This document shows, piece by piece, positions 1 through 9,572 of a stretch of DNA of 64,000 nucleotides; the stretch's first letter is position 1, and each line of letters starts with the position of its first letter. The notes under the pieces were generated by a model. That model was not told the origin of the DNA, did no database searches, and saw nothing but the letters and a program-made list of their open reading frames with translations. The position numbers and the translations under genes were made by a program. This DNA comes from Rhizaria sp. SCN 62-66 (lineage: Eukaryota > Rhizaria, unplaced): contig MEDY01000236.1 in the NCBI GenBank assembly GCA_001724265.1, positions 1 through 64,000 on the forward strand, given 5' to 3'.

Positions 1-3000
1 CGGCGAGCGAGGCCGCCGCGGGCGGCTCGGGCTCCGCCACCAGCGCCGCCGCCGCCGCCGCCGAGGCTGCTGCCGAGGCCGCCGCCGCCGCCGCCGAGGC
101 CGCCGCGCTGGCGCCGCCGAACGCGGGCGTGGCGGACCCCGCCAGCAGCACGCTGCCCGTGGTGGCGGCCTCGTCGGCCGTGGCCGTGTTTTTGGCGACG
201 CCGCCGCGCGCGTTGTTCAACCCGTACGCGCGTATCACCACGCTCACTGACCGCGACCCGGAGGCGTTCTTCCCGCCCGCGAACCCGCGCACGGCGATGG
301 CCGCGCTGGCCAAGCAGACCACCGCCGAGGCCGCCGCCGCCGTTGCGGCCGTGGCGCCGTTGCCCGTGGCCACGCCCAAGTCAGCGACGGCGACGACCAC
401 GGCGCTGGCGGCGGCGCGGTCGCTGGGCCGGCTCATCTCGCTCGTGCGCGACGTGCCGCCGTGCGCCGCGGCGGGCTTCCAGGCGATCGAGGACCACATC
501 TACACGTACATCTACGCCGTGGCCGTGACGTTCGCAGGCGATCTTGGCGTCAAGGCGCTGTTCGACATCCCCGTGCGGCCGCCGCGCGTGGGCGCCGCGC
601 TGGCCTCGCAGGACCTGTGGTCCGCCTTCCTCGTCCACGTGTACCCCGTGCTCGCGGGCGTGCTGCAGAGCGTGCGCGCGCGCTTTCCCGCGTCGATGCT
701 TAGCTCCGCGCCGCCCACGCCCAGCGCCAACAGCGGCGGCAGCAGCTCCAACAGCAACATCAGCATCAGCGTCACGGGGGCCGCCGGCGGCAGCGGTGCC
801 GGCGGGAGCGGCCAGGCGCAACAGCCCTCGCCGCGCGGTTCCCCCGCCTTCGGGGCCTCGTCCTCGGCGCGCCCCGGCACCACCACGGCCGCCGACAGCT
901 CGAACCCCTTCTCCTTCGACCTCAACAGTAGCAGCAGCAGCGGACGTGCTTTCCCCTCGACCCCCGCGAGTGCTGGCTCGCAGGCGCGCACCGGCGGCGC
1001 CGCGAGTACCGGCGCGGGCGCCACGGGTTCCGGCCTGTCGAGCAGCTCGAGCGCGGTCGGCGAGACCCCGTCGGGTAAGTCCGCGGCCTCGGCGGCGGCG
1101 TCCCAGGCCGCCAACGCCGTCAAGAACAAGCTCAACTTTTTCAAGAGCAAGCTCACGGGCAAGCCCGACGCGCCCGCGGCCGGCGCCGGCGCTGCTGCGC
1201 CCGGCGGTAGCGGCGGCTTTGGCGGCAAGGACGGCAGCAACCTGCTCTCGCCTACCCCGATGTCTCCTGGCTACGGCAATGCTGACAGTAGCGACCCGGC
1301 GCCGTCCCCGCGCGCGGGCCCCCCCGCGGCGCCCGCGGACGCGCACCCGCACGCGCACGCGCCGCCGGCCGTGGCGCCCTTCGTGGAGCTGGTACTGGTG
1401 AACCTGTCCAGTCCCTCCGCGTTCCACGGCGTGCTGCAGCGCGTGGCCGCCGTGCGCACCGTGCACTTCCTCGCCTTCATCCTGCAGACCGTGCGGCCGC
1501 GGCTCCACGTGCTGCTGCCGCCCGCGCAGCAGGACCGGCTGGCGCTGCTATGCGCCGCCGCCGAGGCCGCGACGCTGGAGCTCACGCAGCTCGTCTTCAC
1601 CGCGCTGCCGCGGCTGCTGCTGGCCACGCACCCGCTGCGCAACCAGGTGCTCGCAGTGCGCTGGGACTCCAAGGCCGCGCCGCAGACACAGAACCACTAC
1701 GTCGACGGGCTCATCGCGGCGTTTTCGATCATCGAGGGCGTGCTTGAAACGCACCCGTCGCTGTTCCCGACGACGTTCAAGCTCGCGCTGCACCGCGGCA
1801 TGCTCGATGAAGCCATCGACATGCTCATCGAGGCCTACAGCGCCATCCCCAAGAGCTCCCACGAGGGCCGCGCGGGCATGTCGCTCGACGCCACTGTCCT
1901 CAAGACCGGCCTCGAGCGCGTGACTAAGATCAAGCCGGTGCCGCGGTGGACCCACGTGGCCGAGTACATCAACGCCTTCTACTTCGACGAGCGCGACTTC
2001 CTGACGTGGATGCGCCGCTCGGCCGACGCCGCCGCCAGCTCGGTCGCGCCCGCGGACCCCTCGGTGCCCCCGCCGAAGCTCTACACACGCGCGCAATACC
2101 TCTCGGTCGCGGAGCTGGGGCCCGGCGCCGTGATGAAGAAGACGCAGAAGGTGCTCTTCGTCAACCACATCCAGGCGCTGCTCGACGACCTGGAGGCCGA
2201 GTCCTCGATGGCCTGCGCCACGGCCTCGTCCACACTCGTCACGGCCGCGCAGGAGCAGCAGCTCAAGCGCCTCGCCATGGGCCTCCCGGTCTCGGTCCGC
2301 GCCGCCGCCGCCGCTGCTGCTGCGGCCGCGGCGGGCGCGGCGGCCGGCGCGGCCACGGCGTCTGAGCTCGCCATCCCCTTCGTGCTCACCGCGGCCGCCG
2401 GCGTCTCCGGCTCCGGCTCCTCCTCGGCCTCCTCTGCTGCCGCCGCCGCCGCCGCCGCCTCTGCAAGCAACAGCCGCCGCGGCTCCGGCTCCGGCGGCGC
2501 TCTTGCCGCAAGCGCTAGCGCCGCGCCCCGCAGCGGGACCGCGACGCCCTCGGCCGCGCGCACTCCCGCGTTTGTGCCACTGACGGGCGCGTCTCCCGCG
2601 CTCGCCGCGCTCGCCGGCAGTGGTAATAATGCGGTGCCGTCCGCGCCGCAGTCGGGCGTGCTGAAGCCGCGCGTCGAGACAGTGCACGACATGGACGCTT
2701 TCTTCGACTCGCACTCGCCCGACCTGGGGCCCAACGTGCCCAAGGCCGCCGGCGCCAACGCCAGCAAGCTCTCTGCCTCCAGTGCGAGCGCCAATGCGAG
2801 TGGTGAGAGTGCGAAGAAGCCCCCCGTGTCGCCCCTGGACGTGGCCATCAGCGCCACTGCCGCCTCCAAGGCCGCCACCGGCGCCAACGGGGCCGAGTGG
2901 GGCCGGCGCAGCGTGGACGAAGGCTTCGACCTGGACGACTTCCTGGGCAGTCCGCTGGCGCAGCAGCAGCTGTCAGCGCAGTCGTCGTCGGTGCAGTCGC

Positions 3001-3173
3001 CGCGATCGCAGCCCGACGCGGCGGCCGCCAAGGGCGGAAACCCCTTCGACGACGACGACGACGACGCCGAGAGTGCAGCCAAGACTGCCGCCGTCGCTGT
3101 CGGCGGCAACCCGTTTGACAGCACGGACCACGTCGACTCGGTTGCCACGGCGCACGAGGACGACATGCCTTAA
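1..3173 (+). CDS. VPS50: VPS50/syndetin, C-terminal part (5' end outside window)
   Basis: The frame is open from the first bases and ends at TAA (3171-3173), so this is the 3' part of a longer gene. VPS50 is the subunit that distinguishes the EARP endosomal-recycling tether from GARP. Two blocks match the family. One is near the segment GFQAIEDHIYTYIYAV (about 480-530). The other is the C-terminal DUF2451 region (about 1370-2230), with VRWDSK, NHYVDGL, SHEGRAGMSLD, KIKPVPRWTHVAEYINAFYF and a final LFVNHIQALLDDLE. These correspond in order to human VPS50. Between and after them are long Ala/Ser/Gly-rich inserts. The roughly 300-residue tail after the domain is unusual and carries NPF motifs and an acidic run. 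No intron is needed in this part. An AATAAA lies at 3397-3402. Confidence 0.85.
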   Translation, partial: ASEAAAGGSGSATSAAAAAAEAAAEAAAAAAEAAALAPPNAGVADPASSTLPVVAASSAVAVFLATPPRALFNPYARITTLTDRDPEAFFPPANPRTAMAALAKQTTAEAAAAVAAVAPLPVATPKSATATTTALAAARSLGRLISLVRDVPPCAAAGFQAIEDHIYTYIYAVAVTFAGDLGVKALFDIPVRPPRVGAALASQDLWSAFLVHVYPVLAGVLQSVRARFPASMLSSAPPTPSANSGGSSSNSNISISVTGAAGGSGAGGSGQAQQPSPRGSPAFGASSSARPGTTTAADSSNPFSFDLNSSSSSGRAFPSTPASAGSQARTGGAASTGAGATGSGLSSSSSAVGETPSGKSAASAAASQAANAVKNKLNFFKSKLTGKPDAPAAGAGAAAPGGSGGFGGKDGSNLLSPTPMSPGYGNADSSDPAPSPRAGPPAAPADAHPHAHAPPAVAPFVELVLVNLSSPSAFHGVLQRVAAVRTVHFLAFILQTVRPRLHVLLPPAQQDRLALLCAAAEAATLELTQLVFTALPRLLLATHPLRNQVLAVRWDSKAAPQTQNHYVDGLIAAFSIIEGVLETHPSLFPTTFKLALHRGMLDEAIDMLIEAYSAIPKSSHEGRAGMSLDATVLKTGLERVTKIKPVPRWTHVAEYINAFYFDERDFLTWMRRSADAAASSVAPADPSVPPPKLYTRAQYLSVAELGPGAVMKKTQKVLFVNHIQALLDDLEAESSMACATASSTLVTAAQEQQLKRLAMGLPVSVRAAAAAAAAAAAGAAAGAATASELAIPFVLTAAAGVSGSGSSSASSAAAAAAAASASNSRRGSGSGGALAASASAAPRSGTATPSAARTPAFVPLTGASPALAALAGSGNNAVPSAPQSGVLKPRVETVHDMDAFFDSHSPDLGPNVPKAAGANASKLSASSASANASGESAKKPPVSPLDVAISATAASKAATGANGAEWGRRSVDEGFDLDDFLGSPLAQQQLSAQSSSVQSPRSQPDAAAAKGGNPFDDDDDDAESAAKTAAVAVGGNPFDSTDHVDSVATAHEDDMP

Positions 3174-3396
3174 GCAACCAAGGGACGGACAACCAAGATG
3201 TCTAGGATGACTGACTGGCACGGGCAATGATTCTCTCACTCTCTGGCTTGGCGCAACTGCATGAAGTGAAGTTGAAGTTGAAGTAGACTGCGCTAACATG
3301 AAGATGTCAAGAGCAAAGAGTGCTGACTTTGCTGTCGGATGATTTCTCGTACTGTTTCTTCGGAATATCAACGCAATTATAACACGAATTCATACC

Positions 3397-3402
3397 AATA
3401 AA
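3397..3402 (+). terminator. Likely polyadenylation signal of VPS50
   Basis: An AATAAA hexamer lies about 225 bases after the TAA, in the AT-rich gap between two convergent genes (3174-3546). I see nothing else in that gap. Confidence 0.4.
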
Positions 3403-3546
3403 TCATAATATATTATATTTCTCCTCGACGTTGAAATACATGAATATTGTTTATTGCATCAAATTATGTTGAGAACTGGCCTGGCCAACTTCATCTCAAA
3501 TGATCCCGCATCGCGCGAGACACTTACAGTATGCTCGACCGTGAGC

Positions 3547-5232
3547 TCAGAACTTGGGCATCTGCATGCCGGGGGGCAGCTTCATGCCGGGCGGCAGCTT
3601 GCCCTGGGCCATCTGCGCCATCATGTTCTGCATGCCCTGGGGCCCGCCCATGCGCTGGAGCACGCGCGGGTCGACCATCTTGCTCATGGCCTTCATCATC
3701 TCGGCCTGCTGCGTGGCGCTGGGCTTGCCGCCGGGGCCGCCGCCCATGCCGGGCATGCCGGGCATGCCGGGCATGCCGCCCATGCCGCCCATCATGCCGC
3801 CCATCATGCTCTGCATCATGCTGCCCATGCCGGGCATGCCCATGCCGCCGGGCATGCCGCCAGCGGCGCCGGGCGCGCCACCCATGCCGCCCATGAGCTT
3901 GCTCATGTCCATGCCGCTCTTGGCCATGTTGGACATGCCGCCCGCCATCGCCGAGTAGGGCTTGAACGTCATGAGAACCTCCTCAACATTCTGCAGCGAC
4001 GTGCCCGACCCGCGCGCGACACGCTGGCAGCGCGACGACTGCGTGTTGAAGGGCTTGGTGTCGCCGTCGAGCTCCTTGGGCGTCATCGAGTCCAGGATCG
4101 TCATGAACCGCTTGACGCGCGCCACGGCCTCCTTCTCCTGGCCCTCGCCGAGCTGCATGCCCATCGGCAGCATCGACATGACCTGGTTGAGCGGGCCCAG
4201 CTTGAGGATGTTCTGGAACTGCTCGTGCAGGTCGCGGAAGGTGAACTGCTTGCCCTCAGTCATCTTCTTCATCAGCCCCTGCGACGACTCCATCAGCTTG
4301 TTCTCCTCAAACAGCGTCAGCAGTCCCGTGATGTCGCCCATGCCCAGCAGGCGCGAGACGAAGGACTTGGTGCTGAAGGGCTCGAACTCGGTGATGTGCT
4401 CGCCGGTGCCGATGAAGATGATCGGGCTCTGCGTCGCCGCGACCGCCGAGAGCGCGCCGCCGCCCTTAGCGTGGCCGTCCAGCTTGGTCACGATCACGGA
4501 GCCGACGTCGACGGCGGAGCGGAAGGCCAGCGCCTGGTCCTTGGCCGACTTGCCGATGGAGCCGTCCATGACGAAGACGACGTCGTCGGGGGCACACACC
4601 TTGGCCACCTCCTGCATCTCCTCGAACAGCGCGTCCTCCTGCTTGTGGCGGCCCGACGTGTCGACGACGATGAGGTCGTACTTCTCCGCGCGGAACTTCT
4701 TCACGCCGGCCTCGGCCACCACCACGGGGTCCAGCTCGGTGTAGGAGCCGTAGAACGGGATCTTGGCCTTGGTGGCGTTCTGCTTGAGCTGGTCGAAGGC
4801 GCCCGCGCGGAACGTGTCGGCGCACACGAGCCCGGTCTTCCAGCCGCGCTTCTGGTAGTAGTGCGCGTACTTTGTCACCGTCGTCGTCTTGCCGCAGCCC
4901 TGGAGGCCGACGAACATGACGACGTTGGTCTTGCCCTTCTTGAGCTGGTACGGCGGGCGGCCGCCGGAGTCAAGCAGCGCGTAGAGCTCCTGGATGACCG
5001 TGGAGTGGATCATCTTGCGCAGATTCGCGCCTGCAGCCTCGCGGTCCTTGTTGATCTTGGCCTTGATGTTCTTCTGCAGCTGCACCACGAGCCCCAGCTC
5101 GACGTCGGATGCCAGCAGCGCCTTGGAGATGGCCGAGAGCAGCTGCGTCACGGTGTTGTCGTCGATGTTGACCGCGCGGGTGAGGTTCTGCAGCGCGCCC
5201 GTAAGCTGCGCTCCCAGTTCCGCGAGCACCAT
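3547..5232 (-). CDS. SRP54: Signal recognition particle 54 kDa GTPase
   Basis: Single exon. I chose the ATG at 5230-5232 because the family begins MVLAELG; an in-frame ATG six codons upstream would add non-conserved residues. SRP54 binds signal peptides and SRP RNA and targets ribosomes to the ER through its receptor. Domains in order: N helical bundle; G domain with P-loop GLQGCGKTTT (Cys where animals have Ser), DTFRAGAFDQLKQNA, DTSGRHKQ and TKLDGHAKGGGALSA; then the M domain with QRVARGSG. The C-terminal quarter is a low-complexity Met/Gly/Pro run (about 3560-3960), an exaggerated version of the methionine-rich signal-binding surface. Stop is TGA. The 5' ends of SRP54 and uS3 face each other across 5233-5921. 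Confidence 0.95.
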   Translation of the reverse strand: MVLAELGAQLTGALQNLTRAVNIDDNTVTQLLSAISKALLASDVELGLVVQLQKNIKAKINKDREAAGANLRKMIHSTVIQELYALLDSGGRPPYQLKKGKTNVVMFVGLQGCGKTTTVTKYAHYYQKRGWKTGLVCADTFRAGAFDQLKQNATKAKIPFYGSYTELDPVVVAEAGVKKFRAEKYDLIVVDTSGRHKQEDALFEEMQEVAKVCAPDDVVFVMDGSIGKSAKDQALAFRSAVDVGSVIVTKLDGHAKGGGALSAVAATQSPIIFIGTGEHITEFEPFSTKSFVSRLLGMGDITGLLTLFEENKLMESSQGLMKKMTEGKQFTFRDLHEQFQNILKLGPLNQVMSMLPMGMQLGEGQEKEAVARVKRFMTILDSMTPKELDGDTKPFNTQSSRCQRVARGSGTSLQNVEEVLMTFKPYSAMAGGMSNMAKSGMDMSKLMGGMGGAPGAAGGMPGGMGMPGMGSMMQSMMGGMMGGMGGMPGMPGMPGMGGGPGGKPSATQQAEMMKAMSKMVDPRVLQRMGGPQGMQNMMAQMAQGKLPPGMKLPPGMQMPKF

Positions 5233-5921
5233 CCTGTTGTGGGGTATCAAGAGAGCAAAGGGGTTGTCGTGAGTGCGAGTTCAATTATGGTTGGGGAGTG
5301 TGACGAGGGAAGTTTCGCCCCTCTCTTCAAGCAGGTCACAGTCATAGTATATCATCCCTATATGAAAAACAATTCGCGTATACAAAACCTATCCTTGTCT
5401 AGTTCGTCATACTGCTATAACTACCATATTGACGGCCATCCGAACGCAAGGATATATGTCTTTTGACTCTTCGATGAGTGGTGGTGGTGGTCAGCAGTGG
5501 CGGTCGAGAGGCAGGTCGGTCGGAAAAAATAAATGAATTTGAGGTCCCCTTAGAACTTTCTGGCCAGCCCTTAGCCGAGTCGACCGGGGATGCGCACCTC
5601 ATTTGTATGCGCTCAATTCAGCCTCTTGTAACATTGTGGTTTATCCTTGGGTTGCTTTACTAACCAAAGTATCTATTTTCTTCTTTCAGCGCTCCTGCCG
5701 CGGGGTTCTTTGTCTATTACGAGGGCTCGTTGAGTCCCCGCGGGGTGGTCTCAGCTCTGGGTTGGGCCGCCATCATTCCCACCTTCCCGCAGAGCACTGC
5801 ATGACGTCTGTTTGATGTTTCATATCTTCCCCAGGGTTATCCTAGGTCTAGTCTCACCTCCCTCTCTTGCTCCTCTCTTCCCCGAACTTTCTTTGCTTCG
5901 TCTTCTCGCTTCAAACAGGGA
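5233..5921. other. Intergenic region between divergent SRP54 and uS3, with an exon-like segment
   Basis: This 689-base gap should hold the promoters of both genes. A good intron 3' end is present on the + strand: CTAAC branch-point-like sequence near 5660, pyrimidine tract, CAG at 5687-5689. A 37-codon open frame (5691-5801, TGA) follows, which could encode a small hydrophobic C-terminus (GFFVYYEG, VVSALGWAAIIPTFP). It could be an exon of a small gene or a 5'UTR exon of uS3. I could not find its first exon. A second acceptor-like CAG lies just before the uS3 ATG. Confidence 0.3.
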
Positions 5922-6563
5922 ATGCCCATCTCCAAGGTCCGTAAGTTTGTCGCCGACGGTGTCTTCTACGCCGAGCTCAACGAGTTCCTCGTTCGCTCCC
6001 TCGGCAAGGACGGCTACACCGGTGTCGAGGTCCGCCGTACTCCTCTCAAGACCGAGATCGTTATCCGTGCTACCCGCACCCAGAACGTCCTCGGTGAGAA
6101 CGGCCGCCGCATCCGCGAGCTTACCGCCCTCATCCAGTCCCGCTTCAACCTTCCTGAGGGGACTGTCGAGCTCTACGCTGAGCCCATCCGCAACCGCGCT
6201 CTTTCCGCCATTGCCCAGGCTGAGGCCATCCACCTCAAGCTTACCCAGGGCCTTGTCGTCCGTCGTGCTTGCCATGGTGTCATGAAGTACGTGATGGAGA
6301 GCGGCGCCCTCGGCCTCGAGATTGTCATCTCCGGCAAGCTCCGTCAGGCCCGTGCCAAGGCCATGAAGTTCCGTGATGGTTACATGATCAAGGCCGGTGA
6401 CAACTGCCAGTACTACGTCGACAAGGCTATCCGCCACCTCAAGCTCAAGTCCGGTACCCTCGGTATCTACGTCAAGATCATGAAGCCCCACGACCCCACT
6501 GGCCGCAACGGTGTCGCTGTCAAGCGCGCTGACGTTGTCACCATCCTTGAGCCCAAGGCGTAA
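5922..6563 (+). CDS. RPS3: 40S ribosomal protein S3 (uS3)
   Basis: 213 residues, ATG to TAA, no coding intron. It matches eukaryotic uS3 along its length: [22 protein letters not shown], the KH-domain segment [65 protein letters not shown], and the end [13 protein letters not shown]. uS3 lines the mRNA entry tunnel of the small subunit. It is shorter at the C-terminus than animal uS3 (about 243 aa), ending [12 protein letters not shown] two bases before the ATG suggests a 5'UTR intron. Codon use strongly favours C-ending codons, as expected for a highly expressed gene. Confidence 0.97.
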   Translation: MPISKVRKFVADGVFYAELNEFLVRSLGKDGYTGVEVRRTPLKTEIVIRATRTQNVLGENGRRIRELTALIQSRFNLPEGTVELYAEPIRNRALSAIAQAEAIHLKLTQGLVVRRACHGVMKYVMESGALGLEIVISGKLRQARAKAMKFRDGYMIKAGDNCQYYVDKAIRHLKLKSGTLGIYVKIMKPHDPTGRNGVAVKRADVVTILEPKA

Positions 6564-6624
6564 GTTGCTCGACTTTACTCCTCAGGTTTCTGCAGCATGA
6601 CCTACCAAATTTAAACCTTGGTGT

Positions 6625-6630
6625 AATAAA
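6625..6630 (+). terminator. Likely polyadenylation signal of RPS3
   Basis: AATAAA about 60 bases after the RPS3 stop codon. The rest of the gap to the next gene (6631-7117) is AT-rich and shows nothing I can identify. Confidence 0.45.
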
Positions 6631-7117
6631 GCATTCCATTCAAAACAACCAAACCAAATTTATTCTCTTCTCTCGTTGCACCTCGGTGACGCAGTCCCTC
6701 TTGCTCGCCTGCTTGTTCGTTATCTTGTTGACATGCTTGAGTAACACCATTGTATTGGTTGCGTAATCCTTCGTTGTTGCGTTTGCTGTGTTAGCTCGTT
6801 TGTTGTCGTTGATCTTGATCTCGGTTAGGTGTTGCTCAGGCTGGTGCAGCAAGACTGAGAGCGGGCGAAGAGGTGAGAACATCGACTCTTTAAAATTGGA
6901 GACTGTTGCATCATGTTATCGTCAATAGAAACATAACTCGATGACAATGACTCATACGTAGCTAACATTATTTCACTCTTTTAACGACTCTTCAATCGAT
7001 GTATAACAGGTTTTCTGTGCACTTTCGGTAGCCTTCATTACACCGCAGTCCAGCACTTTCCTTCAGTCACTCTTGTTTGAGGCCCGCGCGCGGCCCTGCT
7101 CACTCATATCTCCTAGG

Positions 7118-8891
7118 ATGCGTTTCCACGCCCAAACGCTCCTTGCATATGCGGTAGTTGCACTCGCCGTGCTAAGCACGTTCCCGGCCCCGGCCTACGC
7201 CGCTTCCCCCGAGCGCTCTGGCCTCGCAGCACTGAACAAGCCAACAGCGGCGGCGGCAGCGAACGCAGCTAAGAACCCCGCTCCAGTCTCTCACAGCACT
7301 GAGGCCGCTGTGCACGGCACTAACGACGATGATGGAGACAATGACGACCCCGGCGCCGCGTCCCGCGCCCACTACGCCGCCGCCGTGGCCGCCTCGCAGC
7401 CCGCTCCGCGCCTCACCGTCGTGCCGCCCCACGTCCTCGCGCTCGCCGACTGCGACCTTCAGCGCTCCGCCCTGGCGCGCCACATCATCGAAACGGAGCT
7501 CCTCCCTGAGGTTACCGCCTCGGGCTACGCTTGGCCCGCGGCGTGTCCGTTCAACCCCGCGCTGGATGCGCTGGCGCCCTTCCGCAGCGAGCGCAAGCGC
7601 CACGCCTCCGGCACACACTACTGCAAGCTGTGCTCGCGCCACTTCCAGTCTGCGTGGCACCTGGAGCGGCACTTCCTCCGCGCGCACGCCGCCTTTGTCC
7701 CCGCGACCGCGCGCGTGTGCCTCGCGGACCACTGCGACCTGCTCGACTGCGCCGGTCTCGCCGCCAGTGACCCCGACCTCGCCGCGGGTCTCACCACGGC
7801 GCCGTCCACGGCGCGCACGCGCGCGAGCGCCGCAGCGACTGAGAAAGCCGCGGCCGCCGCCGCCCGGGCCGCACAGGCGGCGACGGAGACGGGGTACGAG
7901 CCCGACGCGGAGACGGCGGCCGTGCTGGCGCTGGCGGCGCGGCCGTCGGCGGGGCTGGTGCGGCCGCGCGAGACGGCGTTCGCGGCCACGCGCGGACCCT
8001 ACGAGCCGGGACACTGCGGGGACTTCTCGCCCGCGTACTGCTTGCGCGTGGTTGACCTGTGCTTTCCCGCGGCGGCGTCTGCGGATGCGACGCGGCTTAA
8101 CTTGATCTTTTCGCAGCAACTCTGCGCGCAACACCGGTGCGCTGCGGCGGCTGCGGCGGCTGCATCTCCTCACGGTCACTCCTCCACCGCTGCCGGTGCT
8201 GCTGGAGCGACTGCGCCATGGTGGGATATGGGTTTGAGCGCGCTGCTGACCCCGTCGCGCTGGCATGCGGCTGCAGATGACGCTGATCTCGCCTCGGGGC
8301 TCTACCAGGTACGATGCGCAACAACTTGAACATTCACTTGAATGTTTATTATATCTTTTAAAAACATGCCTTGAATCGTATTATGTGTATTATAGTATAT
8401 AATCTTTGAATAATTGTATACTAACTGCGAGCTATCTTCTTTTACGAATGCTGATGTGCTTATCCGTGCTTTTGTGAACAGTCTGATGTCCGTGCGCTGT
8501 CGCGGCCTGTGCGCCGTGCTGCGAAGGCTGGTGCCGGACTCTGGGCCCGCATGGCATCCATTGCAACTGCCTTTGTTGCTGTGGCCGTTGCCCTCGCATA
8601 CTTTGGTTTGGCTTTTATTGGATTTGACGCCTTTGCGGGTCGCAGGGAACAGGAGCTGTACAGGCCTCCTCCTCCAGTACGTACTGCTTCACCTCAATCA
8701 CGTCAATATTGATCAAATAATGGACAGACACTGACTCATCATTTTTCAAAACAATGCTCTCATGCGTCTTCATGTGTGATTTTCTTGTTCTCGTGTCTGT
8801 TTTGACCAATTTGTTTTGCTCCCCATTGTTTGCATAGAGTCTTGTCACGCGCGCACCTGGGGCTCACCGCCCGCCACGCCGTGGGGACTGA
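7118..8891 (+). CDS. Secretory-pathway C2H2-finger protein with C-terminal membrane span
   Basis: Three exons: 7118-8308, 8482-8676, 8838-8891; donors GTACGA and GTACGT; TGA stop; about 479 residues. The N-terminus is a clear signal peptide (LLAYAVVALAVLSTFPAPAYA). After a low-complexity linker comes one C2H2 finger, YCKLCSRHFQSAWHLERHFLRAH, here cited by its pairs C-x2-C and H-x4-H (about residues 168-189). More conserved-looking Cys follow (CLADHCDLLDC, HCGDFSPAYC, LCAQHRC). Exon 2 encodes one hydrophobic helix (ATAFVAVAVALAYFGLAFIG) near the C-terminus. The protein is predicted to be type I, placing the finger in the ER lumen or outside the cell. I do not recognise a named family. Exon phases and total length are consistent. 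Confidence 0.7.
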
Positions 8892-9572
8892 GATATAACC
8901 AGTGTCTGTTGCGTTGTGTTGGACTAATGCAATACTAAGAGTTACATAGCTTAATATTCCACTCACAAATACAGTTTGTGCTAATTCGATTTGCTCTTTC
9001 AACTCGACAGTCACGTTTGCATGCTGAGTCTCAGAATACTGAGTAGAAAGTGAACAAATGAAGGTATCTTTGCCTCAAATGCACATATTAAAAAACATGT
9101 CGGCGCTGTTTTGTTTCGATAACGTTGGCTGGGAATTAAAAGTTAGATGATACTGTGACTGTGATAGAGATAGAGTCAATTTCATTTCAAGTCACGCAGG
9201 AAAGATCGCAATGAACATGTAAGTCTTCTTTGTATTTGGTTAAGACAGTGAAGTGAGACACTCTTGCTATTAAACCTCAATAGCGGCTAGCAAGAGAACA
9301 AAATATCGGATCATCATCAGCATGATCACCAAAGTTGAAAATAATTAAGAGTCAGTCCTTTGCTTTTTAAGCTCACTGCTTGTAACAGTTGCAGTCAAGC
9401 AAAGTGAGGACGTAGATCAACTTAGATTTAGTTGTGTTTGTTCTAAGTTAAAACGTAGTGCGTGAGAGTGTATCAGTGCTAACTCTCCTTCGCACAACTT
9501 ACATCTGACTGGTGCCGAGTCGAGTTGACGGAACGAAGTCAAACTCGCAGCAAGTCTTGCTGGCCCACGTAC
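8892..9572. other. Intergenic, AT-rich, no gene seen
   Basis: Convergent 3' flanks of the finger protein (+) and the repeat protein (-). Only short random frames on both strands. Confidence 0.6.

Noticed and set aside
381-1508. Long minus-strand ORFs antisense to VPS50 and similar ones antisense to the giant ORF and PPP1R21
   Set aside because: At this GC content all six frames stay open for hundreds of codons. The sense frames have conserved blocks or natural composition; these give Arg/Gly/His-rich nonsense.
3454-5466. 670-codon + strand ORF over SRP54
   Set aside because: Antisense to a clearly conserved SRP54; His/Leu/Ala-rich shadow frame.
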